Origin: Phycisphaeraceae bacterium D3-23
Lineage (GTDB): Bacteria > Planctomycetota > Phycisphaerae > Phycisphaerales > Phycisphaeraceae
DNA length: 64,000 nt
NCBI GenBank assembly: GCA_039555135.1
Contig: CP114179.1
Location: 1,364,001-1,428,000 of the forward strand
Direction: 5' to 3'
Below, in pieces: positions 1-9,079 of the stretch (its first letter is position 1; each line of letters starts with the position of its first letter). The translations under genes were made by a program, and so were the position numbers. The notes under the pieces are model-generated. The model worked only from the letters and a program-made list of their open reading frames with translations, made no database searches and had not been told where the DNA came from.

Positions 1-191
1 CACCCCGACGCCCAGACCACATGCGACACCACCGGCACCAGCAGCGCGCCGATCACGAACAGCGTCACCGGGTCGGGCAGCTTGTTGCCCAGCGTCTCGA
101 CCAGGTTCAGCAGCCGTGCCGCAAGCCCTCCAGCCTTGGAAGGGTCGGGACCACCAGCGCCAGATGGGACGGTCGAAGTGATGTCATCCAT
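1..191 (-). CDS. AbgT-family transporter, N-terminal fragment
   Basis: Only the first 63 codons are present; the gene runs off the left edge. Reading the minus strand from an ATG at 191 gives a short Gly/Pro/Ser-rich leader followed by RLLNLVETLGNKLPDPVTL and a hydrophobic stretch. That 'VE-x-GNKLP-x-P-x-x-LF' segment just before the first membrane helix is characteristic of the AbgT family (p-aminobenzoyl-glutamate and related transporters, inner membrane). No strong ribosome binding site is visible before the ATG. The gene diverges from the acetyltransferase at 280. The family call rests on this N-terminal signature alone. Confidence 0.72.
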   Translation of the reverse strand, partial: MDDITSTVPSGAGGPDPSKAGGLAARLLNLVETLGNKLPDPVTLFVIGALLVPVVSHVVWASG

Positions 192-279
192 CCGAGGATT
201 GTGCGGGAAGCGGCGCGATCCGGCAAGGGGTACGATCCGCCGCACGAAACCACGCCGCCATCACGCAGTGATCCATACG

Positions 280-795
280 ATGCCGATCTCGCTTGAACCC
301 CTCCGACCCGGCCACGAGGCAGCGTTCCTCGCCGCCGTCGAACGCAGCCGAGCACTGCACCACCCGTGGGTCGATCCGCCCGCGTCGGCCGAGGCGTTCC
401 GCGCCGGCGTCGCAAAACTCGATGGCGAACGCAGCCACAGCTTCCTCGCGGTCAACGACGCCGGCGACCTCGTCGCCTGCATCAACCTCAACGAGGTCGT
501 CCGCGGCGCGTTCCAGTCCTGCTACATGGGCTACTACGCCTTTTCGCCCTTCGCGGGCACGGGGCTGATGAAGCAGGCCATGACGCTCGCCCTCGACAAG
601 GCCTTCAACGAGCTCGGGCTCCACCGCCTCGAAGCCAACATCCAGCCCGGCAACGCCGCGTCGATCGCGCTCGTGCAATCGCTCGGCTTCCGACACGAAG
701 GATTCAGCCCCCGCTACCTCAAAATCAACGGCCAATGGCGCGACCACGAACGCTACGCGATCACCGCCGAGGACTGGCTTATTGTTTCCGACTGA
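280..795 (+). CDS. GNAT-family N-acetyltransferase, RimJ/RimL-like
   Basis: A 171-residue single-domain acetyltransferase predicted to transfer acetyl from acetyl-CoA to an amino group. The core has YYAFSPFAGTGLMKQA, matching the pyrophosphate-binding loop after beta-4, and RLEANIQPGNAASIALVQSL followed by GF, the hallmark of the RimJ/RimL ribosomal-protein N-acetyltransferase branch. The frame is open further upstream to 82, but family length and the start of the first beta strand (MPISLEPLRPGHE) favour the ATG at 280. It is followed 17 bases later by the sulfatase, probably a separate transcription unit. Substrate unknown; RimJ-like enzymes of this size act on ribosomal proteins, small metabolites or antibiotics. 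Confidence 0.85.
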   Translation: MPISLEPLRPGHEAAFLAAVERSRALHHPWVDPPASAEAFRAGVAKLDGERSHSFLAVNDAGDLVACINLNEVVRGAFQSCYMGYYAFSPFAGTGLMKQAMTLALDKAFNELGLHRLEANIQPGNAASIALVQSLGFRHEGFSPRYLKINGQWRDHERYAITAEDWLIVSD

Positions 796-812
796 GCCGG
801 TACGATACGCGG

Positions 813-2268
813 ATGAAACGCACTCCCCTCGCCCTGCTCCTTGTGCTCTTCCTCCTGGGCTGCTCATCCGCCCCCGCCGACGCAGCCGCCGACGACCCCG
901 CGCGCGCAACGCGCTGCCGCCCAACATCATCGTCTTCTTCGCCGACGACATGGGCTACGCCGACCTCTCCTGCTTCGGCGCGCAGACCTGCTTCACGCCC
1001 AACCTCGACGAGCTCGCCGACCAGGGGATGCGCATGACGCACTTCTACACCGCGAGCCCCGGCTGCTCGCCCTCCCGCGCCGCGCTGCTCACCGGCTGCT
1101 ACCCCCAGCGCGTCGGCATCCCCACCGTCATCGGGCCCGGCACCGACTACGGCCTCAACCCCGACGAAACCACCATCGCCGAACTCCTGCGTGAGCAGGG
1201 CTACGCCACCGCCATGGTCGGCAAGTGGCACATCGGCTACGGCGCCGACCACCTGCTCCCGCTCCACCACGGATTCGACGAGTACCTCGGGCTCCCCTAC
1301 TCCAACGACATGTGGCCCTTCCACTACGGCGACCACGACCGCGGACTCGTCGGCAACCCGAACTGGCCCGACCTCCCGCTGATCGACGGCAACGAAGTGG
1401 TCGAACTCAACCCGCGCCAGGACTCGCTCACCCCGCGCTACACCGAGCGAGCGCTCGACTTCATCGACCGCTCGGCCGACGAACCCTTCTTCCTCTACTT
1501 CGCCTACTCGCACCCGCACGTCCCGATCGCCGCGAGCGAAGCGTTCCGCGGGACTTCGGGCCAGGGGCTGTATGCCGACATGGTCGCCGAGATGGACGAC
1601 GCCGTGGGCCAGGTCGTTGATCGTCTGCGCGAGTTGGGCATCGATGACAACACGATGGTCGTCTTCACCAGCGACAACGGGCCGTGGACTCGCTTCGGCA
1701 ACCACGCCGGGTCGGCCGGCCCGTTCCGCGGCGACAAAGGCACGACCTTCGAGGGCGGCATGCGCATGCCCTGCGTCGTCTGGTGGCCCGGGCATATCCC
1801 CGCCGGCACAACGTGTACCGAAGTCGCGACGACGATGGACCTCCTCCCCACCGCCGCCGCGCTCACCGACGCCCCGCTGCCGCAACACAAGATCGACGGC
1901 CACGACATCTCGCCGCTGCTGCTCGGCGAAGACGGCGCGACGACCCCCTACGACGTGTTCTACTACTACTGGCCCGGCGAGCTCCAGGCCGTGCGCGTCG
2001 GCGACTGGAAACTCCACCTCCCCCACAACCACCGCACCGTCGAAGAAGCCGGCCACGACGGCACCCCCGGGACGCAAGGCAGTGCGCGCGCATCGAGCTG
2101 TCGCTGTACAACCTCGCGGATGACCCCGCCGAGTCGATCAACCTCGCGGACCAGCACCCCGACATCGTCGCCGAGCTGATGACACACATCGAAAGCGCCC
2201 GCGCCGACTTGGGCGACACGGGAACGAACAACCCCGGCACGGGCCGCAGGCCCGCGGGTCGGCGCTAA
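813..2268 (+). CDS. Sulfatase, lipoprotein leader, reading frame broken twice
   Basis: Formylglycine-dependent sulfatase of the alkaline-phosphatase superfamily, probably removing sulfate from a polysaccharide outside the cytoplasm. The ATG at 813 starts a lipoprotein signal (MKRTPLALLLVLFLLGC, Cys after LLG). The catalytic part reads PNIIVFFADDMGYADLSCFG, then CSPSRAALLTG, where the Cys of C-x-S/P-x-R becomes formylglycine, then VGKWHIG and the DNGPW segment. The signal peptide, the catalytic body and the C-terminal IELSLYNLADDPAESINLA are in three different frames. The breaks lie at about 891-908 and 2080-2092, each inside a GCGCGCGC tract; removing one GC unit from each restores one continuous protein. 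Converges with the FAD oxidoreductase, whose stop is 4 bases away. Confidence 0.85.
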
Positions 2269-2272
2269 CGCG

Positions 2273-3445
2273 CTACCCCTGGCTCGGCAGCGCCGGCTGA
2301 GCCGGCGACAGCGACGCCCCCCACATCCGCTCGGCCAAGCCAAACGCCAGCGTCATCCCTAACCCCATCACACCGAACACCGTCACGCCCGGCTCGGGCT
2401 CTGTCACGAGGTGTGTCTGGCCCGGCGCACTCAGATATACCCCGTGCCAACGCCGGCGGATCGTCCAGTCGGGGAGTTCGATCAGTTCCCGCAACTCGCG
2501 CAGGATCAAGGTGTTGATGTCCTCGCGATCGAAGGGCGAGACCTCCTGGCCGTATTCGTGCGAATCACCCAGCACCACCTCGCCCGACGGATGCTGCGCC
2601 GCGAGGACGTGGATGCCGTAACGCTCAAGCTCCGGCCGCTCGGATACGATCCGCGCCTTCAGCGCCGGCAGCGAAGCGCAGCCCGCAAACGAAGCGTAGT
2701 GCCGCAGCGCCAACCCGCCCGCGACCATCGGCCCGCACGACCACCCGCCCGGCTGGGGGGCGGTCGACAGCATCTGCAGCTTGCACTTGCGCACACCCCG
2801 CTGCGCAAAAACCTCGGGGTAGAACTGACGTGTCTGCGCCCCGCCACATACCACCACACGTTCTCCGGCCACGTACCGCCCGCCGTCGCCGCAGGTCACA
2901 ACGCCCGGCCTCACGCCGACTACCGCACGCTCGTACGCCACACGCACACCGTGCCGTTCCGACAGCATCGCGGCGAGCTTGGGCAACGCGCCGCGCGGGT
3001 CGATACCGACCTCCGTCTTGCTATACATTCCCCCGACGACCTGCGCGCCGTTCGCCGCGGGGCACCGCGCCCGCACCGCGTCGCGCCCAAGCATCTCGCA
3101 GTCATACGCCAAGCCCTGGGCCGCCTCACAAAACTCACGGAGCACTGCCCACTCATCCTCCCGCGTCGCAAGAAACACCATCCCACGGGTGTGGCTCGCA
3201 AACCCCGCCTGCTCCGATGCCTCCAGCCATAGTGACCGGCTGCGCATCGCCGCGTCGAGGTCGACGCCCGCCGGAAGGCACACCGGGCACACCATCCCGA
3301 AGTTGCGGATCGAAGCCCCCTGCGCATAAGGCGACTGCTCCAGCACCACCACGCTTCGGCCCGCACGTGACGCCGCCCAGGCCTGCGCCAGACCCGCGAT
3401 CCCTCCGCCGACCACCACCACATCAAAACGCTCTGCCATCGTCAT
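2273..3445 (-). CDS. FAD-dependent oxidoreductase, TIGR03364-like (DAO fold)
   Basis: A 390-residue D-amino-acid-oxidase-fold flavoenzyme. The N-terminus has the Rossmann dinucleotide motif VVVVGGGIAGLAQAWAASRA and then VVVLEQSPYAQGASIRNFGM. The QGAS-x-RNFGMV segment is the diagnostic stretch of the TIGR03364 group, whose members often sit beside 2-aminoethylphosphonate genes and oxidise N-methylated aminophosphonates or similar amines. No phosphonate gene is visible here, so substrate is open. The C-terminus has the usual GVMGLGMTLAFGLAE cap. I prefer the ATG at 3445 (AGAGAG just upstream) over the more distant ATG at 3466. Cytoplasmic: no signal peptide. Confidence 0.82.
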   Translation of the reverse strand: MTMAERFDVVVVGGGIAGLAQAWAASRAGRSVVVLEQSPYAQGASIRNFGMVCPVCLPAGVDLDAAMRSRSLWLEASEQAGFASHTRGMVFLATREDEWAVLREFCEAAQGLAYDCEMLGRDAVRARCPAANGAQVVGGMYSKTEVGIDPRGALPKLAAMLSERHGVRVAYERAVVGVRPGVVTCGDGGRYVAGERVVVCGGAQTRQFYPEVFAQRGVRKCKLQMLSTAPQPGGWSCGPMVAGGLALRHYASFAGCASLPALKARIVSERPELERYGIHVLAAQHPSGEVVLGDSHEYGQEVSPFDREDINTLILRELRELIELPDWTIRRRWHGVYLSAPGQTHLVTEPEPGVTVFGVMGLGMTLAFGLAERMWGASLSPAQPALPSQG

Positions 3446-3601
3446 GCTCTCTGGGTCGACCAGCATAGCCCCGCGCCTTGCGTCCGGGTCCGCGCAGACA
3501 GCCGATCACCGATTCCTAACAACGTGGACTTGCACAGAGTAGACGAGACATAGCCAAGTCAGAAAGCGCCTCCCCTAAAGGCGCTCGGCCTGATGGCGTG
3601 T

Positions 3602-6600
3602 CTACTGCGGCTTCACGCCGCGAGGGTTGAGCGCATCGAATCGGCGGGGGCTTGGGGCCGTGGCTGCTGACGCGGCATTCGCGTCGGGCAGGCGTGTTGC
3701 AGGCCGGGCGAGCGACAACGCATCGGTGCCGGCTTGCGACGCGATGGCGGCGGCGGCCCGCTGCGTGTCAGACGGGGTCGGCCGCGAGGGTGCAGCCGAG
3801 TCGGGTCGGCGGGTCGGCGGGACTGACGTGGCCGGGGACGCGTTGGGTGCCGGGCGGGTCGGCGCGGCGCCTGCATCAGACCCGTCGCCGGCCGCATCGC
3901 CGCGCGACGCGCCTGCACTACCATTGTTCGTGTCGCCGCCAGTCCCGTCGCTGTTGCCCTCAGTCTGACCCGCGGTTCCCCCACCGGTGCCGGGCTCACT
4001 CCCGGGATCGGCCTGATCGTTGCTGGTCGGTCGGGTGGACGGGTTGCCGTTGCCGAAGTTGGCGATGACGATCGAGAGGTCGGGGCTGTTGACGGTGCCG
4101 TCGCCGTTGAGGTCGGCGGCCGCGGCGGCGGCGCTCGAGCCCGCCGCGTCGCCCCATAGCGCGAGGATTTCATCGAGGTCGGCCGCGCCGACAAAGCCGT
4201 CGCCCGTGATATCGCCGGCTAAGCCCACCGCTTCGTCGGCCCCGGGCGTGCCGTGGGTCGTCGTCGAGGCCTTCCAGTTCGCGGGATTGTTGTAGTCGCC
4301 GTCGGGATCGATCACGACGAGCGAAGGCCCATCGCCGTCCGGCGTCTGGGGCCAGGCGGCTGCGTCGTTGTAGGTGAACTGCTGGATCGTTCCGCCGTCG
4401 GCGCTGCGCAGCGTGAGTTGTTCGCCGTCGTTGCTCAGCCGGCCGCTGTAGACACCGGCGACATTGATGCCTGTGCCGTAGCGCTCGGTAAATGCGGCCA
4501 GGTCGTCGACCACCACGACGCGTTCGCCCGGGTCGAGCGCGGCCAGACCGAAGGTGTAGCCCACGCCCTCAAACTTGCCGTCGACTACGGCCTGCACGAG
4601 CGTGACACCGTCGAGCGAGATCGTCTCGCTGGAGGTGTTGAGCAGCTCGATAAACTCGAACACGTCGCCGTTGGTGAAGCCCGCGGCCGCTTCGGCAGCG
4701 CTCGGGCCTTGCGGGTTGTAGTGGACCTCGGTGATGCGCAGGTTGGTGCTGTCGGCCAGGGCATCGGCGAGGACGAAGTCGGCCTGGATCTGCGCCGACC
4801 AGTCGCCCGAGCGCAGCAGCCGCGCGGTCACGGTGGCGTGGTCGGGCAGCGCAAACGAGCCGGAATAGGCGATCGCCGATGCGCTAACGCCCCCACCGAT
4901 CAGCCGGGGGTCGCTGCCGTCGAGCGTGTAGTAGATCGTGCCGGCGGGCTCGGCGTTCAGGATCGACAACTGGCCTGTCGGCAAGGCACCCCCGTGCTGT
5001 GAGAACGACGGCGCGACATGCGTTGAAGCGGAAGGCAGCCAACCCTGGCTCTGGAATTGGCTGATGACGATCGGGCCGCGCTGCGCGAGGAAGGTGTTGC
5101 GCAGCCAGTCGACCTCGGCCAGCCAAGTGGCCTTGGTCTTGGGCGGGTCGTTGTGCTGGTCGCCCCAGCGTGCGGACTCGGCGATGATGGCCAGGTCCAT
5201 CTGCGCGGCGCGGGCGTCGAGCATCGCGTGGACGTTCTCGACGGTGAGCGGCCCGTCGTTGTAGAACAGCGCCTGCACGCGGTCTGCAAATCGCAGGCGG
5301 TACTCGGCGTTTTCGGTGAGCTGCTGGTGGATGTAGCGCGGGTTGAGCGTGCTGGTCGAGGTGCCGGTGGAGATATCGCCCGTGCCGTTGTGGTTGATGT
5401 TATGGTCGCCCGCGCCGAGGTTGTGCTCGTTGTCGTGGGCGATCCAGCGCCAGCCGTGACTTCCATCTTGCGGGCGGATCGCCCAGAAGTTGTTCGGGCC
5501 GCTGTTACCCAGGTTCAGCGGCATGTCGCGGTTGGCGGTGAAGTTGACGCTGATCATGAAGTCGATCAGGTTGTCGATATCGAGGTGCTGTTCGAGCGCG
5601 GGATTTTCGCTGCCGTCGGCGTTGAGGCCTTGGATGGCAAAGTAAGCGGCGTTACTGGCGAATCCCGCGTTCGTCAGCGAAGAGAGCGTGCCCCAGGCAC
5701 TGAGGTCGCCGTCGGTCGCCTCGATGTTGCCACCGCTGGCCTTCACCGCGTCCCAGGTCTCGTCCGTCCCGCCGTAATACGACGAAGCATAGTCGGCCTC
5801 GGGGCGCTCTTCGGTCTGGTAGAGCCCCCAGTACACGCCGTTCAGATAGAGGTGGTAGTAGTCGCCGCGGGTATGGGCGTGCCCCATCGCGCCCTGGATA
5901 TCGCGCGAGAGGATGTCGCGCAGGAACGTGTTGTGGTTCTCGTTGTTGCCGGTCTGGTTGCTCCACGCGTAGTTCTGCGCGGTGCGGAGGTCGAAGGCGT
6001 CGAACGCGTCGGCCCCGCCCTCGCCGAACATCGGGAAGTTGAGCATCCCGTCGCCATACTCGTTACGGAAGAACAGGCGGAACGAGTGCTTGGGGTTGAA
6101 GTCGCCCCGGCTGAACCCGCCGCGGATGCGCAGGCCGGCGTCGGTCTGGAACGCCGTCGTGCCGTCCCCATTAATCATCTCGATCGACGTCGGCCGCTCC
6201 CACGTCTTGCCGTGGCCCCCCGCGTTCACATAAATCCCCGTCCCCGAGTCGAACAGATGATCCGTGTCGGTCACCAACGAGATCGTCGGGATATCGGTCA
6301 GCGCGTCGGTGAGCTGCGGGCCCCAGGTCGGGTCGTTGACGATGTCCGGGTCCATGCCGTAGTCGAACTGCTGGCCATTGACCGAGGAGCTGGGGAACCC
6401 GGCGGCGATCGTCGTCGCCGAGGATTGTGTCAACACATCGGCGAGGAAGAGGTAGGTGTGCGTGTCGATGTTGGTCGGCTCGAAGCCCAGCCGGAAAGCC
6501 GCGGCGCGGACGGTGGTGGTGGCGCTGACATTGAACGCGCCGGTGAATGCCGTGCCGTTGGTGATGTTCAGGCTCGCATCGACCGTCGGGGCCGAGCCGT

Positions 6601-7798
6601 CGGTGGTGTAGACGATCAGTGCGCCGGGGGTGGCGGAGGTGATGTCGAGGTTGAACGCGCCGGTATAGAACCCGCGGTCGTGGCTGAACGCGGTGTCGGC
6701 GACGAAGCCGTCAAAGGCCTCCCCGTTCGCGGCGCCGGGCGTCGGGTCTTGGAAGTAGCCCGTCTCGACCGGCTCGGTGATCCCGCCGATCTCGCCGACC
6801 AGCCCCGCGTCCAGCAGCATATCCGAGCTGTTGCCGCCGTTGAGTGCGTGGATGGCCAAGACATTGGTCCCGACGATGAGCGCGCCGACATCCGCAGAGA
6901 CGTCGATCTCGGAGAAATCTTCGACGACAATCCCGTCGCCCCGCCCGCTGGTCGCCGACGAGTTCCAACCCGGCGACCCGGGCGCGAAGTGCTCGGTCAG
7001 GTATTCGCCGTTGAGGTAGGCGACAAACCCGTCGTCGTACATCATCCGCAGGGTGAGCCCGCTGAACGCGCCGGGGTTGGGGAGGTTGAACTCAAAGCGG
7101 ACGTAGGCCGTCGTCGTGCCCGAGGGCAGCGTCGTGTTGATCAGGTCGGCGAAGTTGACGGCGTCGCCGGGGTTATTCTCGTAGCCGATCCCCGCGGTGC
7201 CGGTCGCCCACGCATTGTCGTTGAATCCGGCCTGGGTCCATGAAAGCCCGAGGTTGCCGTTGGTCGGCACGAGGTAGGACAGCGACCCGCCGGGGTCGAG
7301 GATCGTCTGCGAACTCGACGACATATCGATGCCGTAGGAGACGTTGGCTTCCTGCGATGGGTACTCTGGCGCGTATTCGTAGGCGACGGTGGTGCCATCG
7401 TCCTCGACCAACGCGAGATACTCCCCTCCGGCGCTCAACGCGAAGTTGGTGTGCAGCTCGGTGCCGTCGGCGTCGGCCCGGTCCTTGCCCGACGCGAACA
7501 CGACCAGGTACTGCCCCGGCGCGAGCGACACATCGGGGAAGGCCCACTGATTGAGATCGCCGGCGTCGTCGGTCAGGTGCCAGCCCTGCAGGTCCAGCGC
7601 CGTGTCGCCGGCGTTGAACAGCTCGATCCAGTCGGAGCTGTCGCCGTCCTCATCCTGCAGCCCGTCGCTGTTGGACGCGAGGAACTCGGTGATGACCGGC
7701 ACGGCCGTGAACAGAAGCCGGGGCTCCAACACATCCAGCGGAGCAGGGCTGACGTCGGATGAAGTGGCACAGCGGGCGGCACGCGCAAAAAACAGCAT
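3602..7798 (-). CDS. Giant secreted protein: LEPR-XLL leader, lamin-tail, CotH kinase, dockerin-like repeats
   Basis: 1,398 residues. Order: planctomycete surface motif LEPRLLFTA at residues 24-32; a lamin-tail domain (about 33-150, ITEFLASNSDG... DWIELFNAG); a beta-rich region; a chitobiase C-terminal-like domain (about 370-450, YTTDGSAPT); a CotH kinase-like domain (about 490-850, RIRGGFSRGDFNPKHSFRLF and HDNEHNLG); a second chitobiase-like domain (YYTLDGSDP, about 950-1010); a second lamin-tail domain (ITEVHYNPQGPS, about 1040-1170); two calcium-loop dockerin-like repeats (GDITGDGFVGAADLDEIL and ADLNGDGTVNSPDLSIVI); and a disordered Pro/Ser/Thr/Ala tail of about 130 residues. It is probably displayed on the cell surface and may attach to other proteins or polysaccharide. 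AAGGA lies seven bases before the ATG, and a sigma70-like promoter lies at 7876-7904. Confidence 0.9.
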   Translation of the reverse strand: MLFFARAARCATSSDVSPAPLDVLEPRLLFTAVPVITEFLASNSDGLQDEDGDSSDWIELFNAGDTALDLQGWHLTDDAGDLNQWAFPDVSLAPGQYLVVFASGKDRADADGTELHTNFALSAGGEYLALVEDDGTTVAYEYAPEYPSQEANVSYGIDMSSSSQTILDPGGSLSYLVPTNGNLGLSWTQAGFNDNAWATGTAGIGYENNPGDAVNFADLINTTLPSGTTTAYVRFEFNLPNPGAFSGLTLRMMYDDGFVAYLNGEYLTEHFAPGSPGWNSSATSGRGDGIVVEDFSEIDVSADVGALIVGTNVLAIHALNGGNSSDMLLDAGLVGEIGGITEPVETGYFQDPTPGAANGEAFDGFVADTAFSHDRGFYTGAFNLDITSATPGALIVYTTDGSAPTVDASLNITNGTAFTGAFNVSATTTVRAAAFRLGFEPTNIDTHTYLFLADVLTQSSATTIAAGFPSSSVNGQQFDYGMDPDIVNDPTWGPQLTDALTDIPTISLVTDTDHLFDSGTGIYVNAGGHGKTWERPTSIEMINGDGTTAFQTDAGLRIRGGFSRGDFNPKHSFRLFFRNEYGDGMLNFPMFGEGGADAFDAFDLRTAQNYAWSNQTGNNENHNTFLRDILSRDIQGAMGHAHTRGDYYHLYLNGVYWGLYQTEERPEADYASSYYGGTDETWDAVKASGGNIEATDGDLSAWGTLSSLTNAGFASNAAYFAIQGLNADGSENPALEQHLDIDNLIDFMISVNFTANRDMPLNLGNSGPNNFWAIRPQDGSHGWRWIAHDNEHNLGAGDHNINHNGTGDISTGTSTSTLNPRYIHQQLTENAEYRLRFADRVQALFYNDGPLTVENVHAMLDARAAQMDLAIIAESARWGDQHNDPPKTKATWLAEVDWLRNTFLAQRGPIVISQFQSQGWLPSASTHVAPSFSQHGGALPTGQLSILNAEPAGTIYYTLDGSDPRLIGGGVSASAIAYSGSFALPDHATVTARLLRSGDWSAQIQADFVLADALADSTNLRITEVHYNPQGPSAAEAAAGFTNGDVFEFIELLNTSSETISLDGVTLVQAVVDGKFEGVGYTFGLAALDPGERVVVVDDLAAFTERYGTGINVAGVYSGRLSNDGEQLTLRSADGGTIQQFTYNDAAAWPQTPDGDGPSLVVIDPDGDYNNPANWKASTTTHGTPGADEAVGLAGDITGDGFVGAADLDEILALWGDAAGSSAAAAAADLNGDGTVNSPDLSIVIANFGNGNPSTRPTSNDQADPGSEPGTGGGTAGQTEGNSDGTGGDTNNGSAGASRGDAAGDGSDAGAAPTRPAPNASPATSVPPTRRPDSAAPSRPTPSDTQRAAAAIASQAGTDALSLARPATRLPDANAASAATAPSPRRFDALNPRGVKPQ

Positions 7799-7875
7799 GC
7801 GAATTCCTTAGAAGGAGCTTCGGAAACACCACCCAGATGTCCCAAACCACCCGTCGGTCGACGGGCCAGCACAAT

Positions 7876-7904
7876 ACTGTACAAGCTCGAAAGCCCGTAG
7901 ACAA
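7876..7904 (-). promoter_or_regulatory. Candidate sigma70-type promoter of the CotH surface protein
   Basis: On the minus strand, TTGTCT (7904-7899) and TACAGT (7881-7876) are separated by 17 bases, each matching the -35 and -10 consensus at four of six positions. Transcription would begin near 7868 and leave a leader of about 70 bases before the ATG at 7798. Prediction only. Confidence 0.3.
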
Positions 7905-7964
7905 TGTTTTTCGAGAATTTGACCGCTGCACCCCCGCGAGACCGGGGGTATCCTGTCCGGTCTT

Positions 7965-8972
7965 ATGCTTGAAAAGATCGATGAAATCCGTGCGCGGGCG
8001 ACCGCCGACCTCGAAGCCGCCAACGACCCCGAGGGGCTCGAACGCTTCCGCATCCAGTACCTCGGGTCCAAAGGCGAACTCAAGGCCCTCATGGGGCTCA
8101 TGAAAGACGTCCCCAAAGACCAGAAACGCGACTTCGGCCAAAACGCCAACGCGCTCAAACAAGACCTCACCACCGCCTTCGACTCCAAAAAAACGACCCT
8201 AGGCGGTGCCACTACAGCGGCACCGTCCGGCCCCCAACTCGACATCACCGAACCCCCCGCCCCGCCCGTCATGGGCCGACGCCACATCATCAGCCAGACC
8301 ATCGACGAGCTCATCGAAGTCTTCGCGCGCATGGGCTTCGACCACGCCGAGGGGCCCGAGGTCGAGGACGACTACCACAACTTCGTCGCGCTCAACATCC
8401 CCGAGACCCACCCCGCCCGCGACCCGCTCGACAACTTCTACCTCTCCGACCCCTTCGGCCCCAACCCGACGCTGCTGCGTTCCCAAACCTCCACCGTCCA
8501 GATCCGCGTGATGGAAGAGGTCAAGCCCCCGGTGCGCATCATCTCGACGGGCCGGGTCTACCGCCCCGACGAACACGACGCCACCCACTACTCCATGTTC
8601 CACCAGGTCGAAGGGCTCTACGTCGACAAAAACGTCTCGATGGTCGACCTCAAGAGCACCCTCATCCAGTTCGCCAAAGCGATGTTCGGCCAGGACGCGG
8701 ACGTCAAACTCGTCCCCAGCTACTTCCCCTTCACCGAGCCCTCGGCCGAGCTCTACGTCAAGATGGACCTGGGCAAAGGCCTCGAATGGATGGAGATCGG
8801 CGGCTGCGGCATGGTCGACCCGGCCGTGTTCGAACAGGTCGGCTACGACCCCGAAGAATGGACCGGCTTCGCCTTCGGCCTGGGCATCGAACGCCTCGCC
8901 ATGCGCAAACACAACATCCAAGACATCCGCTGGCTGTTCGAGAACGATGTAAGGTTCCTGCGGCAGTTTTGA
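7965..8972 (+). CDS. pheS: Phenylalanine--tRNA ligase alpha subunit
   Basis: 335 residues, normal length for bacterial PheS. It has the N-terminal coiled coil (LEKIDEIRARATADLEAAND, QYLGSKGELKALMG), class II motif 1 around GRRHIISQTIDELIEVF, motif 2 with the TGRVYRPDEHDATHYSMFHQ region and motif 3 at GFAFGLGIERLAM. It pairs with PheT in an alpha2-beta2 enzyme that charges tRNA-Phe in the cytoplasm. PheT is not adjacent: the next gene is an HNH nuclease of different base composition, bracketed by inverted repeats, so an original pheST order may have been interrupted or the subunits may be unlinked in this lineage. Confidence 0.97.
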   Translation: MLEKIDEIRARATADLEAANDPEGLERFRIQYLGSKGELKALMGLMKDVPKDQKRDFGQNANALKQDLTTAFDSKKTTLGGATTAAPSGPQLDITEPPAPPVMGRRHIISQTIDELIEVFARMGFDHAEGPEVEDDYHNFVALNIPETHPARDPLDNFYLSDPFGPNPTLLRSQTSTVQIRVMEEVKPPVRIISTGRVYRPDEHDATHYSMFHQVEGLYVDKNVSMVDLKSTLIQFAKAMFGQDADVKLVPSYFPFTEPSAELYVKMDLGKGLEWMEIGGCGMVDPAVFEQVGYDPEEWTGFAFGLGIERLAMRKHNIQDIRWLFENDVRFLRQF

Positions 8973-8980
8973 TTCGGAGT

Positions 8981-9015
8981 TTTTAACCGCAGAGGCGCGG
9001 AGGACGCGGAGGAAG
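8981..9015. repeat. Left inverted array of the HNH cargo locus
   Basis: Degenerate tandem 9-mers of the form GCAGAGGCGCGGAGGACGC, starting TTTTAACCGC and ending GGAGGAAG. An inverted copy lies at 9938-9987, immediately after the HNH stop codon. Confidence 0.85.
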
Positions 9016-9079
9016 ACAAGGCTCCTTCCCGAACTCTTACGTTCATCGTTCGCAATCATCCTAAACTAATGGAAGCGTA

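Noticed and set aside
779-2077. 432-codon minus-strand frame opposite the sulfatase
   Set aside because: Shadow frame; the plus strand carries clear sulfatase motifs.
5057-7243. 728-codon open frame on the plus strand opposite the CotH surface-protein gene
   Set aside because: It is the complement of a well-supported domain-rich gene. The translation is Val/Gly/Arg-rich without any motif, a normal result of high-GC codon bias.
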